Source: Rotaria socialis (taxonomy: Eukaryota; Rotifera; Eurotatoria; Philodinida; Philodinidae). From it: a stretch of 64,000 bases of DNA. The notes under the pieces were generated by a model that was not told the origin of the DNA, did not search any database, and was given only the letters and a program-made list of their open reading frames with translations. Shown one piece after another: positions 12,497-22,440 of this stretch; positions within the stretch are counted from its first letter, which is position 1, and every line of letters begins with the position of its first letter. The DNA is taken from NCBI GenBank assembly GCA_905331475.1, contig CAJNYU010001856.1, forward strand, positions 43,996 through 107,995, given 5' to 3'. Made by a program: the position numbers and the translations under genes.

Positions 12497-13313
12497 CAGG
12501 GTGGCCAGATCAAAAATTGAAAAATCAGAAAAATATTTTTTCAAAATCAGAAATCAATCAGAAAATATCTCTCAAAAATCAGAAATTAATCAGAAAAATG
12601 ATAGTTTTTGGCAAATTAGTAAGTTACATCGTCCGCTAAAATACTGACATCCAAAGTTCTGCTGCGTTTCTGTTCATTGACTGGAACTTTATTTTCAAAG
12701 ATATTTCAATAAAACGAAAGACAATATAGTGAATATATCGTTTAGCTAATAAGAAGACATCAATAAAAGATACTTAATGTTGAGCTTCGTTTTAAATTTA
12801 AAACTCGTTCACAAAAACGAGCAAAACTAAATCGAATACATTCAGCGTAGATCAAGAAGTCGAGCGAGAAAAAAAACGTTAAATCCCATCATCTCGGTAG
12901 TGTTATTCATATTTCGTATCTTTTGGAATTTGCTCTACGAAGTTTGTTTAAGATAACATATGCTAATAAAACCTTCTCAAGAATTATTATCAGTCACTTT
13001 TATTTTAAGTTAAGCATTATCTGGTTTTATATTCTCGAATTACGATAATCGGACTATAAATGCTTTATATGACCGAAAATCAATTCGACGCCAGAATTCG
13101 AACGAGGAATATAAAAGGTGATTAATAGAGAAAATTGATGAAACACTATTGATTTATTATGGTAATGGGTTATAATCGTACATAATTTCAGTGGGAAAGC
13201 AGCGATCTCAATATGTTCGAAATTGAGAAAAAATCAGAAAATCAGAAAAAAAAAGTAGAAACATGTTCAAAATTCAGAATTTTCCCTATTTTTCAGAAGA
13301 TCTCGCCACACTG
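12497..13313 (+). mobile_element. hAT-type MITE, copy 1 (full-length, 817 bp)
   Basis: The left end is CAGGGTGGCCAGATC and the right end is GATCTCGCCACACTG, an imperfect inverted pair. The 8-bp flanks GTTTGAAT at 12489-12496 and 13314-13321 are identical, a perfect target-site duplication of hAT type. Subterminal regions are rich in AAATCAGAAA repeats. No transposase is encoded. Two further copies of the same family are present at 50035-50798 and 52926-53513. Confidence 0.9.
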
Positions 13314-13581
13314 GTTTGAATAGAGTATATTATATTGATATTTTTGTTTTCTATTGTAGAAACCATTGACAAAGTTTAAGTGAGTTTCTATCAGAAAAAA
13401 GAACATATTTAACATTTTTTGTTAAATCATTTTCTTTATTCATTCAACTATCAATACCTAGTGCATCAAAATACCATAATAAAACGTGACATGAATGGAT
13501 CTTATTTATATCGATGCCAAAACTCGATGTAAAAAAATAAACCAATACAGGTTTACAGTGCATTATCATTAGCATTATGAG

Positions 13582-14504
13582 TAGGGATGTGCGGCGTGCA
13601 TTTACTGAACACTGATAGACACCTACAGTGATCCTCAGTGCACACTGGTCACCGAAATATTGATCACACTGACACTGAGGTCACTGGAACACTGATCACC
13701 ACTGTATCACCGATCACTGATACGCTGATACCATCGGCATCATTGGTATGTCAGGGTCACTGACTTCGCTGACATCTCGTAATTAATTCTTACATAATAT
13801 TGCAAGATCTGTGCTCTGATTAAAAAAGAATGACTATAAACTAGAATCATTTATTTTTCAAGAAATTTAATGGGTAGAGTTTTAAAAACGTGAAAAAGAT
13901 GAATACTTCTTCGCTGAAGAGAGATACATATTTTATAAGTGAAAATACTCGAGAACAAAAAGCATTTAAATAAATGAATATTCCAGAAAGATAATTTCTG
14001 TGAAGATAAAAGCAAATATGTCTTTCAATACCAAGATAAATAAAGCAAAAAACTAGGATAGAATAGAATAAAACACATTAGAGCGTGTGGCTGTGACTGT
14101 GTTTACCCTAAGCCAGAGACCAACACCCCACGCTCACGCACACACACCCTAATTCATCGACGAAAAAGTATTCATCTTTTTCACGTTTTTAAAACTCTAC
14201 CCATTAAATTTCTTGAAAAATAAATGATTCTAGTTTATAATCATTCTTTTTTAATCAGAGCACAGGTCTTGCAATATTATGTAAGAATTAATTACGAGAT
14301 GTCAGCGAAGTCAGTGTCTCTGACGTACCAGTGACGCCGATGGTATCAGCGTATCAGTGATCGGTGATACAGTGATCATCAGTGTCAGTGTGATCAATAT
14401 TTCAGTGATCAGTCGCACTGAGTCTATCAGCGTGCACTGAGCGTCACTGTGGGTGATAAAAGTGACGATTTTTTCGGTGTTGTCACTGAAACCACACATC
14501 CCTA
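13582..14504. mobile_element. hAT-type element with ~330-bp inverted repeats
   Basis: The termini are TAGGGATGTG at 13582 and the inverted CACATCCCTA ending at 14504. ATTATGAG occurs on both sides (13574-13581 and 14505-14512), a perfect 8-bp target duplication. Arms at about 13582-13905 and 14168-14504 are inverted copies, full of CACTGA/TCAGTG and GATCA motifs that form local palindromes. The 260-bp centre is unique and non-coding. The 62-codon open frame at 14311-14499 is a by-product of the arm. Confidence 0.9.
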
Positions 14505-14564
14505 ATTATGAGTTTTGTTTTTAATAGTATTATTCATCAACAAAAATAAAGTATTTACTGTTAA

Positions 14565-14897
14565 TTAATAAGTTGTTGTGGATCCTGAATAGGGCGAAAA
14601 ATGTAGTCCTTGCTGAGATGGATAATTTTCTACACTAGTTATATTCGGTGGATACTGTTGTGACCAAGAATGTGGATATGCATATGGTTGTGGTGGTTGG
14701 ATAACTCTTCCTTGCGTTGCTATACCGCGTCGACGATTGAAATGTTTGATAATACAGACAATAACTATAATAGTTCCGATGATGAGCGCAGTGACTGAAA
14801 TCGAACCGATTACAGCGGCAACAATAGTTCCAGTTGTCAACGCACTATTGAGCTCATTGAAAGTTGATGAAGACATTTTCAATACGAATGTTTGCAA
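14565..14897 (-). CDS. small single-pass membrane protein, Pro/Tyr-rich tail
   Basis: The frame encodes 110 residues and starts at the ATG at 14897, or seven codons later at MSSSTF, which has the better context. A hydrophobic helix spans about residues 23-49 (VAAVIGSISVTALIIGTI and following). It is followed by a positive stop-transfer stretch KHFNRRR and a cytosolic tail with PPQPYAYPHSWSQQYPPN. The organisation (short ectodomain, one TM, PY-type tail) recalls CYYR1 or Shisa-like adaptors whose tails bind WW-domain ubiquitin ligases. However, the Cys-rich ectodomain of those families is absent, so any assignment would be speculative. An upstream exon to the right may exist. It lies directly beside the hAT element ending at 14504. 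Confidence 0.5.
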   Translation of the reverse strand: MQTFVLKMSSSTFNELNSALTTGTIVAAVIGSISVTALIIGTIIVIVCIIKHFNRRRGIATQGRVIQPPQPYAYPHSWSQQYPPNITSVENYPSQQGLHFSPYSGSTTTY

Positions 14898-15438
14898 TGT
14901 TTTCTCGGTCGCTCAAAAAAATGCCTCCGACGTATTAAAACACACGATGGAAGAATAAAAAATGTTTTTTAAGTAATTATGTGAATGTGCGACTAAATTT
15001 GTTCTTTCCCGATGTTTCTTTTTGTAACAGTATACTCTTACTTTCAAAAACACTCGTATATAGGAAAATAAGGAATATCAAAGAAATTAAATTTAAAAAA
15101 AAATTCTTTTGCTAGAAAAAGAAAAATTTATCAGTTAGTGTTTTCTACTCAACTTTGCTTTTCTGTTGTTGCTGTTGTTGAGAGTAGGCAATGTAATACA
15201 GAAGAGCAGCTGAATTTAAAGTACATTTGATTGAATGCGACATAGAAGGGCGCTCTTTTCTTTTCTCTGACGTGTAGCCGTCGATATAATCAAAATAATT
15301 AGCTCGTCGCATACGATAATCATTATTCTGCTCTTTCTTGCGTGGACAGGTAGTCAAAGAGTTGAATACATTTGTTTTTTGCTCGAGACCTCATCTACTG
15401 ATTGACGATTGAGGTACGATGATGATGTTTCACAGTAG

Positions 15439-15604
15439 TGTCAAACTTGAAACTTGAATTCAGTTGAAAACAGAAAATTTCAACCTTCAACTTTCAACTC
15501 ATAGCGATATATGTATGAGTCACGATTATTCAGAATGCTTTTGGTTTAAAAGTTGAAAATTGAAAATTGAAATTTTCAATTGAATTCAAGGTCCAAGTTT
15601 GACA
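15439..15604. mobile_element. short palindromic MITE-like element
   Basis: TGTCAAACTTGAAACTTGAA at 15439 is inverted as TTCAAGGTCCAAGTTTGACA ending at 15604. The inner arms (GTTGAAA / TTTCAAC blocks) also pair, so most of the 166 bp can fold into one hairpin. No clear target duplication was seen. Confidence 0.6.
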
Positions 15605-15639
15605 TATATGACAAAAAAACAACAAAGAAAATCTTAACC

Positions 15640-16330
15640 GGAAAGAAAAGGGCACTGGTAAATATACCTAATTACATGGCACTTTTATTATATTTTTTAT
15701 TCTGGAAAAAAAGTAAAATGATAACTGACAATGATCTTCATTATCAGAAAAAACAAACACGTATTGTATCGCCACAGTGCCGAAATCATCAACTGATTTT
15801 TGCACAAAACGTTTTACACAAAATAAATCGAATCGAGCAACTTCCAATTTGCACCCGACATCATTCTATCAAATTACAAATAAAGCATACAATCGAAGAC
15901 TCTCTGTACGAGGATATACAAGAAATGTTCCAATATGACAAAATCTAACTTTATCATATTGTTTTTATTGTTATTGGTACAAAGTGGCTCGCAACAAGAG
16001 ATTTTGGCAAAAAGAACGATAACACTTTCGTTCTTTATCGTTTGAACAATTATCTCACGTCGGATTTATTGAACACATTGCATTATGTGTCAACCAGAAA
16101 ATATTTTTCAAAATAAAAAATGTTATAATTAAAGAAAATTTAGCCTGTACGTACGAAAATTTCAATGGCGAAACATTAGTATCGACAGCTATAACAATGA
16201 TGAAAATGGTTTGTTTATTAAGCCCGAAGATATAATTGAAAACTTGGTTCATTATCCAGAAGCATCCAGTTCTTTTTACTTGTTTCATTTTCTACCTTCA
16301 GTTGAAAGTTCATCAATAAAACCAATGCTT
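15640..16330 (+). pseudogene. probable decayed protein-coding gene, family unknown
   Basis: Several consecutive stretches look coding but are not in one open frame. Frame 1 is open to a TAA at 15946-15948 and contains CRNHQLIFAQNVLHKI and HTIEDSLYEDIQEMFQ. The same frame resumes with GTKWLATRDFGKKNDNTF and YRLNNYLTSDLLNTLHYV until about 16116. A shift of one base is then needed to read NNDENGLFIKPEDIIENLV and HYPEASSSFYLFHFLPS (about 16185-16310). The stop and frame change could be a short intron plus an error, but no good splice sites were found. I favour a pseudogene. The 5' part of the first open frame (from 15580) overlaps the MITE at 15439-15604, so its apparent start is artefactual. Confidence 0.3.
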
Positions 16331-16586
16331 CTCATCATTTTTGTATTTTCGACTCGAGTACTTAAATATATTGAGCTAAAATTTTACGAAAAATGAAAAT
16401 TGGCTTTGATGATTGTGATGTTCAACAAATCTGTTGTCTATACTGTGATCTTCTATGATATATATAACTCCTTTAAGTCCTGCGATAAGTTCGTTTTTCG
16501 ATATCAACGTTCTAGAAATTACGAATTCAGAGAAAAGGTCCCATTCAATTTAAATACTCTTGCTTTATTTTCTAGACTCGTTACAA

Positions 16587-16936
16587 CCCAGTCAGACAAG
16601 TCTCTAAAGAAAATGCGTTAAAACGTGTTGAGAATGCGTGAAAACGCCGTTTTTTCGATTTTCGAACGCATTTTAACGCGTTATAATATTTCAACATTCA
16701 AATATGTAGATTTATTTTTCGATTTATACGCTTTTATCCGTTAAAAACTCGAATTTTGCGTATTTTTACGCTTACGTTTCTTAACTTTTTCAACGTCCTA
16801 AAAGTTATTTTTCTCAGGATTCGTTCATTAATAATTAATTAAAATAATTCGTAAACTTGCCCTTGAAGTGATCAGTTCGGTCCTTGCCTCTCAGTTCCTT
16901 AAAATGAATTTTTTTTAAATTTACAACATTGACAAA
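16587..16936. repeat. repeat fragment with CCCAGTCAGACAA end
   Basis: CCCAGTCAGACAAG at 16587 matches the terminus of the element at 19383-19555 (CCCAATCAGACAAA). It is followed by related ACGCGTT/AACGCG motifs up to about 16680. The rest to 16936 is unremarkable. The right border is unclear. Confidence 0.4.
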
Positions 16937-17298
16937 CCCAGGTCGACTGATTCAACATTGGATCCGATAGGAACCGGGAAACATCCTACCCCGGTCGAAG
17001 AAAACGATCAGTAAACGGTCGTACACGATACAAATACGGCCCGTTTTACGTGCCGTATTTTCCCCGTATAACAGGGTCAGTAATACGGCCGTATGTTCTA
17101 TAGAATACGATAATATTACGCCGGCTTTACGAGGTTTTACGATTGATATACGGTGTTCGTGTATGGCCGTAATACTGCCCCTGTTAAAACGCCTTAATTC
17201 GGCTTAAAACGGTCGTTTTACCACGCAATACGATGCAAAAACGACCGTTTACGTTAATGTTACGCCGGTTTTCGGTGGTCCGTTTTGGTCGACCTGGG
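16937..17298. mobile_element. CCCAGGTCGA palindromic element, CpG-rich
   Basis: The element starts CCCAGGTCGACTG and ends GGTCGACCTGGG, a terminal inverted pair. The interior is unusually rich in CG dinucleotides and inverted words (AAACGGTCG / CGACCGTTT, ACGGCC / GGCCGT), unlike the surrounding AT-rich DNA. No coding capacity is visible. The same termini occur at 17551, 18324, 18427 and 44784. Confidence 0.7.
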
Positions 17299-17551
17299 TA
17301 CAATCCGATACAATTCTATTGGATTCTGGGTCGAGGAATCGATATCGGATCCTCAGTGTCGAAATCCTATGAACTGCCGATGACATACAACGATTTTTCC
17401 TTAGAATTCATAGGAATCCGACATCGATTCCTCGACCCGAAATCCAACGATAATTCTGTAAGATCTGACAGGATCCGATAAAATCCTATTGGATTCCAGT
17501 CGGATCGGATGGGTTCCGATAGGTGCCTACTGTCGGGTTGCTCGACCTGGG
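17299..17551. mobile_element. second CCCAGGTCGA-family unit, nested palindromes
   Basis: The unit ends GCTCGACCTGGG at 17551. Positions 17470-17551 are the reverse complement of most of the solo element at 18324-18427. The central part contains another inverted pair: GGGTCGAGGAATCGATATCG at about 17328 against the matching CGACATCGATTCCTCGACCC at about 17418. It directly abuts the preceding unit and shares its terminal GACCTGGG, which suggests one element inserted at the end of another. Confidence 0.6.
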
Positions 17552-18014
17552 AATAAAATCTTTATGTAGAGAAAACCCCATCAAAGAGAGCAGCCACTGT
17601 TTGCCATCTTAGAAAAAATTCTTTTGTTTTTAGTTCATTCAATACTTTTTTCGGCTGATATAAAATAAGAATCTTGTACAACGCATTGCAACCGACTGAA
17701 ACAAATTTCCACTATGATTAGAAATAATAAACATTTTCATCGAGTACTTTTCTCACAATGCAGCTATTGATACATCGATGCACTTTTCGCTTCGTATCTA
17801 TTTCTTCAAACACAATATCTCGCTATAGGAGGCGCTATAGTTTTCCCAATAACTGTAGAAGTGCTTCGAGCTAAACTTCGATCCACGCAGTTTAGAAAAT
17901 CAAAATCAAACGGGCTCATACAGGCAATTTCATAATAATGCTTTTAGTTACATCACTCTCACAAGCATTGTGTTAATTGTAGATTTATTCCAAACTCGTA
18001 GAGCTATTCAGAAA

Positions 18015-19020
18015 AGGTGTTGTTTTTACATCCGACCTCGCGAACAAATGAAAAGTAAGCATTTTACTTAATATATTCTTCTTATATATGCTTGAATATT
18101 AAAGTCAAAGTAATGTAAGTAATATACTTTCCAAAATATCTACGCACGTCTCGTTTTTAAATTTATATCTATCTCAACAGCTTATAGGGAAAGTAACTAT
18201 CATTTACTTAGATTTTCATCGTTTTTTATATTTAGTTCGATATGAAATTCAAAATAAAAACGTAAGTATTCAAATTTTCTCTATAGTCATTTCCTTTTTT
18301 CTATTTAGGTTCCTTCATACAATCCCAGGTCGAGCAATCCAACAGTAGGTACCTATCGGAACCCATCCGATCCGACTGGAATCCAATAGGATTTTATCGG
18401 ATCCAATGTCGGATCAGTCGACCTGGGATGTATTCAAAGTAAGTATATATTCCCACTCATTCAATTATCTATATATATTTTCTCTTTATTTAGTTCAATA
18501 TCCAACTCCACAAAATGTAAATAGGCAAATTTTTATAAATAGTTATTTGTTTTCTTTTCTCTCTTTCTGTTCATCGCAACAACGTGTTAAAAGTAAGTAT
18601 CATTGACTTATATTTATATGTTTGATTTCTATATTTAGTTCAATGCTAAACTAAAACTTATGTAAGTATTAAAATTTCTAAAATAATTATTTCTCTTTTT
18701 TCTGTTTAGATTCATGACAACGGCGTATTCAAAATAAGTATCCCTATCTATATGAATATTTTTTTTTCTTTATTTAATTAGTTCAATATTAAATTCAAAA
18801 TAGAGCAAGTATGAATATTTTTCACGTAGCTATTTTTTTTTCTTTTTAGATTCATCGTAACTAACGTCTCAAAATTAAGCATCCCTTATTTATATAAATA
18901 TATAATATTTGTTTTCTTTATTTAGTTCGATGTCAAAATCAAAGCCATGCAAGTATGAAAATTTCATAAATAATTATTTCTTTTTCTATTTAAATTCATG
19001 ACAACTAAATATGCAAAGCA
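18015..19020 (+). repeat. tandem array, ~144-bp unit, about 7 copies, splice-like signals
   Basis: The phrase TTTAGTTCRATRT (or a close variant) recurs with its TTC at about 18091, 18236, 18494, 18639, 18782 and 18926. Spacings are 145, 258, 145, 143 and 144. The 258 spacing contains a 104-bp transposon insertion (18324-18427). Each unit contains two short blocks of 22-30 bp (one beginning TTCAATATNAAATTCAAAA, one beginning ATTCATGACAAC). Each block is preceded by a pyrimidine tract plus TTTAG and followed by (G)TAAGTAT. Every unit therefore looks like two mini-exons with 3' and 5' splice consensus. No long frame runs through the blocks. Confidence 0.75.
18324..18427. mobile_element. solo CCCAGGTCGA element (104 bp) inside tandem array
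   Basis: It begins CCCAGGTCGAGCAATCC and ends GTCGACCTGGG. It interrupts one unit of the ~144-bp tandem array, so it inserted after the array formed. The flanking bases are AAT on the left and ATG on the right, giving AT as the only shared dinucleotide. The interior shares GGAACCCATCCGATCC and related words with the element ending at 17551. Confidence 0.75.
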
Positions 19021-19041
19021 GCTTTAAAGGCGGATTTGAAA

Positions 19042-19354
19042 CATCAGTTTTACTTGACAGCGCCTTCCTTCACATAAAAACAACGCATTTGAGACACTGA
19101 TGGCGTCATAGCTTACAACTGTGGGCGTTCTTCTAAAGAAGAGAGAATTTGAGCTGATTCGAATGACGATCGGTATAAAGTTTAGTCTGTCAAATAGTAA
19201 TTTATTTGACAATGGAAAATTTTATGTGGAGCTTCATAATGAATCGGCTCGAAATCGCTCTTTAGAAGAATATCCACAGTTGTAAGCCATGACAACACTT
19301 GTTCTTCAGATTCAATGTTGTTTTTCTGAGGGGGAACAGTGTCAAGTAGAACTG
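19042..19354. mobile_element. 313-bp palindromic element
   Basis: CATCAGTTTTACTTGACAG at 19042 is inverted as TGTCAAGTAGAACTGATA near 19354. A second inverted pair lies inside: CTTACAACTGTGGGCGTTC at about 19112 with its partner ending near 19288. The two minus-strand open frames of about 60 codons here are products of this structure and are not genes. Confidence 0.7.
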
Positions 19355-19382
19355 ATAAGCGCAAAAATCGGTCTGGGTGGTA

Positions 19383-19555
19383 CCCAATCAGACAAAAATA
19401 AAATAAAATAGCGCGTTAAGATTTTGAACGAAATAAAACGTACGGATAAACTTTAACGAAAGAAAATTCAAGAAATGTGCAGTTTTTCGGAATTTTTTGT
19501 CGTTAAAATTTCGACGCGTTTGGGCGCGTTATTTTTTGTTTTTTGTCTGACTGAG
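19383..19555. mobile_element. short TIR element, CCCAATCAGACAA ends
   Basis: CCCAATCAGACAAAAATAAA on the left pairs with TTTTTTGTCTGACTGAG on the right, ending near 19555. ACGCG/CGCGT blocks occur in the interior. The terminus is shared with 16587. Confidence 0.55.
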
Positions 19556-20117
19556 AAATGAACAGTTGAAAACGCATCTTTTTTCTAAGCTAAACGCTAT
19601 TATTAGTCAAAAAAAATGCCACGAAATGCTCTTACAATATTTGTTATGCATGCGGTTTCGAAAAACGCTAGAATTAGTTACGTTTCGCAACGTTTTTTCG
19701 TGAATGCTGGAGAACGCCTTCAGAAAATCGGTGCGTTTTGCGTCGTTCCGAAAATGTAACGCTCGAAAATGAGTTACTTCAAAAGAGAAACGAAGTGAAA
19801 TGCATTACATCCTACAAAAAACGTTTTGAAACGTTTCTGAGTACAGATGGAATGCGTTTCAAGGGCCGTTTCCTTGAATTATTTATGCCATGGGTTAGAT
19901 ATCGTCCCAATATGTTATTTTATGGTTGTGAAATGAGAACTGATATGCTTTCGGCTGAGATTCAGCAATACACAGATTATACCTCTTGTGCTCGACTCAA
20001 CGATTCTTACGATCATGAGTGAACTGATTTCCCTATTGATGTTACGACATTATAGTCGAGAAATAAAGTGATATTCATACTGATTACAGAGCCGATGGAA
20101 TCACACAGAATCAATGC
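19556..20117 (+). other. repeat-derived DNA with AACG-rich blocks
   Basis: CG-containing words such as AAAACGC and AACGTTT recur at 19560-19870 and continue the composition of the neighbouring element. A 94-codon open frame at 19738-20022 runs through these repeats and has no recognisable domain, so it is not called as a gene. Confidence 0.35.
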
Positions 20118-20703
20118 ACTCTAAGTAAAAATGTGTCGGATATGTCGTAAACTACGACACAAAGCACGACACATTCGAGTACGACATGAGGTGCTCGTTG
20201 CGACGCATTCTGCCCAGCAAGACCACGGCGCATTTTTCACAACACATCCGACACATTTTCATTGGTTGTTCTTGAAACACATATTTCGATATTTTTTAAT
20301 TTAATTACATATATCTCTTTATTTTTTTTAAATTCAATCTGATCCGATCCTAAGATCTGGCTGATTTGGAATTGATCCGATTCCTATCAGACTATTTAGT
20401 GTAGTCCTTTCCGGATCATGGATCAGGATGGCAATTCCTTGATTATAAAGTAATCAAGAATTGATTTCAAAGAAAATTTTATTTCGAGAACTTATCTTCC
20501 ATACATTCAACGATGTTGCTTATATGTTGCTGTATGTTCATAACAAGAAGGTGAACACCTAGTCGACTGACAGAACGCGAAAAATATACAACACACTTTT
20601 TTAATTAAAAGCGCGATACAAAAATTTACGATACATTTTTGTAATAGAGAGCACAACACAAAAATTCACGGCACATACAGCCGACGCATTTTTATTTAGC
20701 GTG
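20118..20703. mobile_element. TIR element with imperfect ~30-bp ends
   Basis: CACTCTAAGTAAAAATGTGT at 20118 matches the inverted end ATTTTTATTTAGCGTGTG at about 20686-20703 with a few differences. Subterminal ACGACACA / GCACAACAC words are frequent on both sides. The interior is non-coding. The target duplication is unclear. Confidence 0.45.
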
Positions 20704-20757
20704 TGGAATCACATGGAATCACGGAATCAGCTTTTCCCCCCCTTGGANTGACATCGT

Positions 20758-20758
20758 T
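20758..20758. other. ambiguous base (N) beside a C homopolymer
   Basis: The only N in the window lies just after a run of C. It marks an unresolved assembly position in the repeat-rich tract. Confidence 0.95.
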
Positions 20759-21351
20759 TACCGTCGACAAACAGACCGTAAACGAATCCGTTTTGATCAA
20801 CCTGGGCATGAAAATCTTTTCTTTCTCTGTCACTAATTTGAAATTCATATAATCGGCGTTTGTTCTCGTTTTCTTTTATTTTACGTTGAAATAAGAGTCT
20901 CTTCTTTCAATCCTGGACTAATTTATTAAACATAAAATTAACATACTGTTTTCTTATTGGTACTTTATCTAACCCTCCATCCATGATAAATCCTAAAGGG
21001 ATATAGTGCGGATTACAAGTAACTTATGAAGAAAGCAATGAAAACAAAGCACAGATATAAAATCAAAAATAAACATGGTATGGATAATCAGTGACATTAT
21101 GAAAAAACACTTGTCACTTTGACATCAAGACTGAATAATCTATAGGTGATTGTCAAAAATGAAATAAAACAAGCTTGAAACATGTAAAGAAGAAAACAGC
21201 ACTATGCGAAGCATCAGTATTCAAGAACAAAAAATACTCATACATAGTACTAATCGTGTAGATTGCTTTGTCTTCAATGTTTGACAACATAAAATGAATA
21301 TTTAAAATAAATAAATAAATAAATAAATACATATATATATTTTTAGATTCG

Positions 21352-22440
21352 CTATAATACGCCAGATGAATTATCAGCCAGTTTACTTGTACTGAGTTTT
21401 TGATTTTGTTCCGCATTATTTCGCGTAGTATCGGGTATAAATCGAACTCTATTATTTAATTTCACTTCATTATGCTTTACTTTTCTATCAGTACAATTCA
21501 GTTGACAACAGCAAGATATTGTTTTAAGAAAAACAACAAGTTCTTGTCGAAATGTACTTCCACTTGCACAAAATAGAAGAAAATTAACTGAATGACATAA
21601 ATAAAATAATAAACGTAATAATGTCCATTCAAGACGAAATCTTGGTGTCAATTGATAACTTTGCGGTGCTAGAGCTAAAAATATTGCTGCCGGCGATGTT
21701 AGAACGGTGTAAAGTATACTGACAGCATATAACATCCTCGTTATTGAACGTTTTTTATTTGTCTTTGAACGTGACCGTTTCGATGCTTCTCGGACTTTAC
21801 GTATAAGTAATGCATTACCAATTATAATTATCGCTAATGGTATTATTGTGTATAGAACAAGTGATAATTTCGGATAGATTTTACTTCGAAATGTATAATA
21901 TTTCCCATGACGTAATGTATCGACTGTGCACTCTAATGGCGATTGATTTCTTGGTCTTGTATCGGAATGAGTAAAATCATAGAAAATAAATAAATGAAAT
22001 TCAGCTACAAAAACAAATAAAGTACATGAACATAATTGTATAATCGTTTGTTTAAGAGAACATAAGGCTAATTGACCGACAAATAAATAGCGTTGTAAAG
22101 TAACCAACGCAAGTATCAGTGGTGCTAAACGAAGAAATACATAGGTAAAATAGATATGTATGCGACATGAAAATCCATTTATTGATCGTATATCAAGACT
22201 AAATGCATCAATTAAAAATTGTCTCAACAATCCCGTATAACATGTGCCCATTTCAGCAACGCATAAAACAGCTAAATAGATTGATGTTGTTTCTTTACGA
22301 AGACGTGGACGTAATAGAACAAAAAATGACACTATATTTCCAATAGCACAACCCAATAATATTATTGGTGCAATCGTACTCGAAACCCATCGGGTTAGAT
22401 TTACATGTGTATATGATAATTTATCGTTCGTGTTATTCAT
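21352..22440 (-). CDS. rhodopsin-like (class A) GPCR, intronless
   Basis: One uninterrupted frame encodes 362 residues. Seven hydrophobic helices are visible: TM1 about 18-42 with the GN motif (CAIGNIVSFFVLL), TM2 about 50-76, TM3 about 92-125 preceded by the disulphide Cys (GFSCR), TM4 about 130-155, extracellular loop 2 with its partner Cys (PLECTVDT), TM5 about 190-215 with a Pro kink, TM6 about 233-258, and TM7 about 270-295. A basic third loop (KRSRSKTNKKRS) and a Cys-rich post-TM7 stretch (SCCCQLNC, possible palmitoylation) follow. The N-terminus has N-glycosylation sites NNT and NLT. The end of TM3 reads LQRY instead of DRY, and TM7 reads HSVNFLLF instead of NPxxY. The general pattern (HSxNFxLFCxSGxxFRQEL) is that of invertebrate neuropeptide/amine-type orphan receptors. 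The ligand is unknown. Confidence 0.88.
   Translation of the reverse strand: MNNTNDKLSYTHVNLTRWVSSTIAPIILLGCAIGNIVSFFVLLRPRLRKETTSIYLAVLCVAEMGTCYTGLLRQFLIDAFSLDIRSINGFSCRIHIYFTYVFLRLAPLILALVTLQRYLFVGQLALCSLKQTIIQLCSCTLFVFVAEFHLFIFYDFTHSDTRPRNQSPLECTVDTLRHGKYYTFRSKIYPKLSLVLYTIIPLAIIIIGNALLIRKVREASKRSRSKTNKKRSITRMLYAVSILYTVLTSPAAIFLALAPQSYQLTPRFRLEWTLLRLLFYLCHSVNFLLFCASGSTFRQELVVFLKTISCCCQLNCTDRKVKHNEVKLNNRVRFIPDTTRNNAEQNQKLSTSKLADNSSGVL

Noticed and set aside
18015-19020. regularly spaced repeat array considered as CRISPR
   Set aside because: The units are ~144 bp and contiguous without unique spacers, and the sequence is an intron-bearing eukaryotic genome.
19024-19364. two overlapping minus frames of about 60 codons
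   Set aside because: Both are explained by the inverted arms of the palindromic element at 19042-19354.
19738-20022. 94-codon + frame
   Set aside because: It runs through AACG-rich repeat DNA, has no domain, and its borders are unrelated to splice sites.
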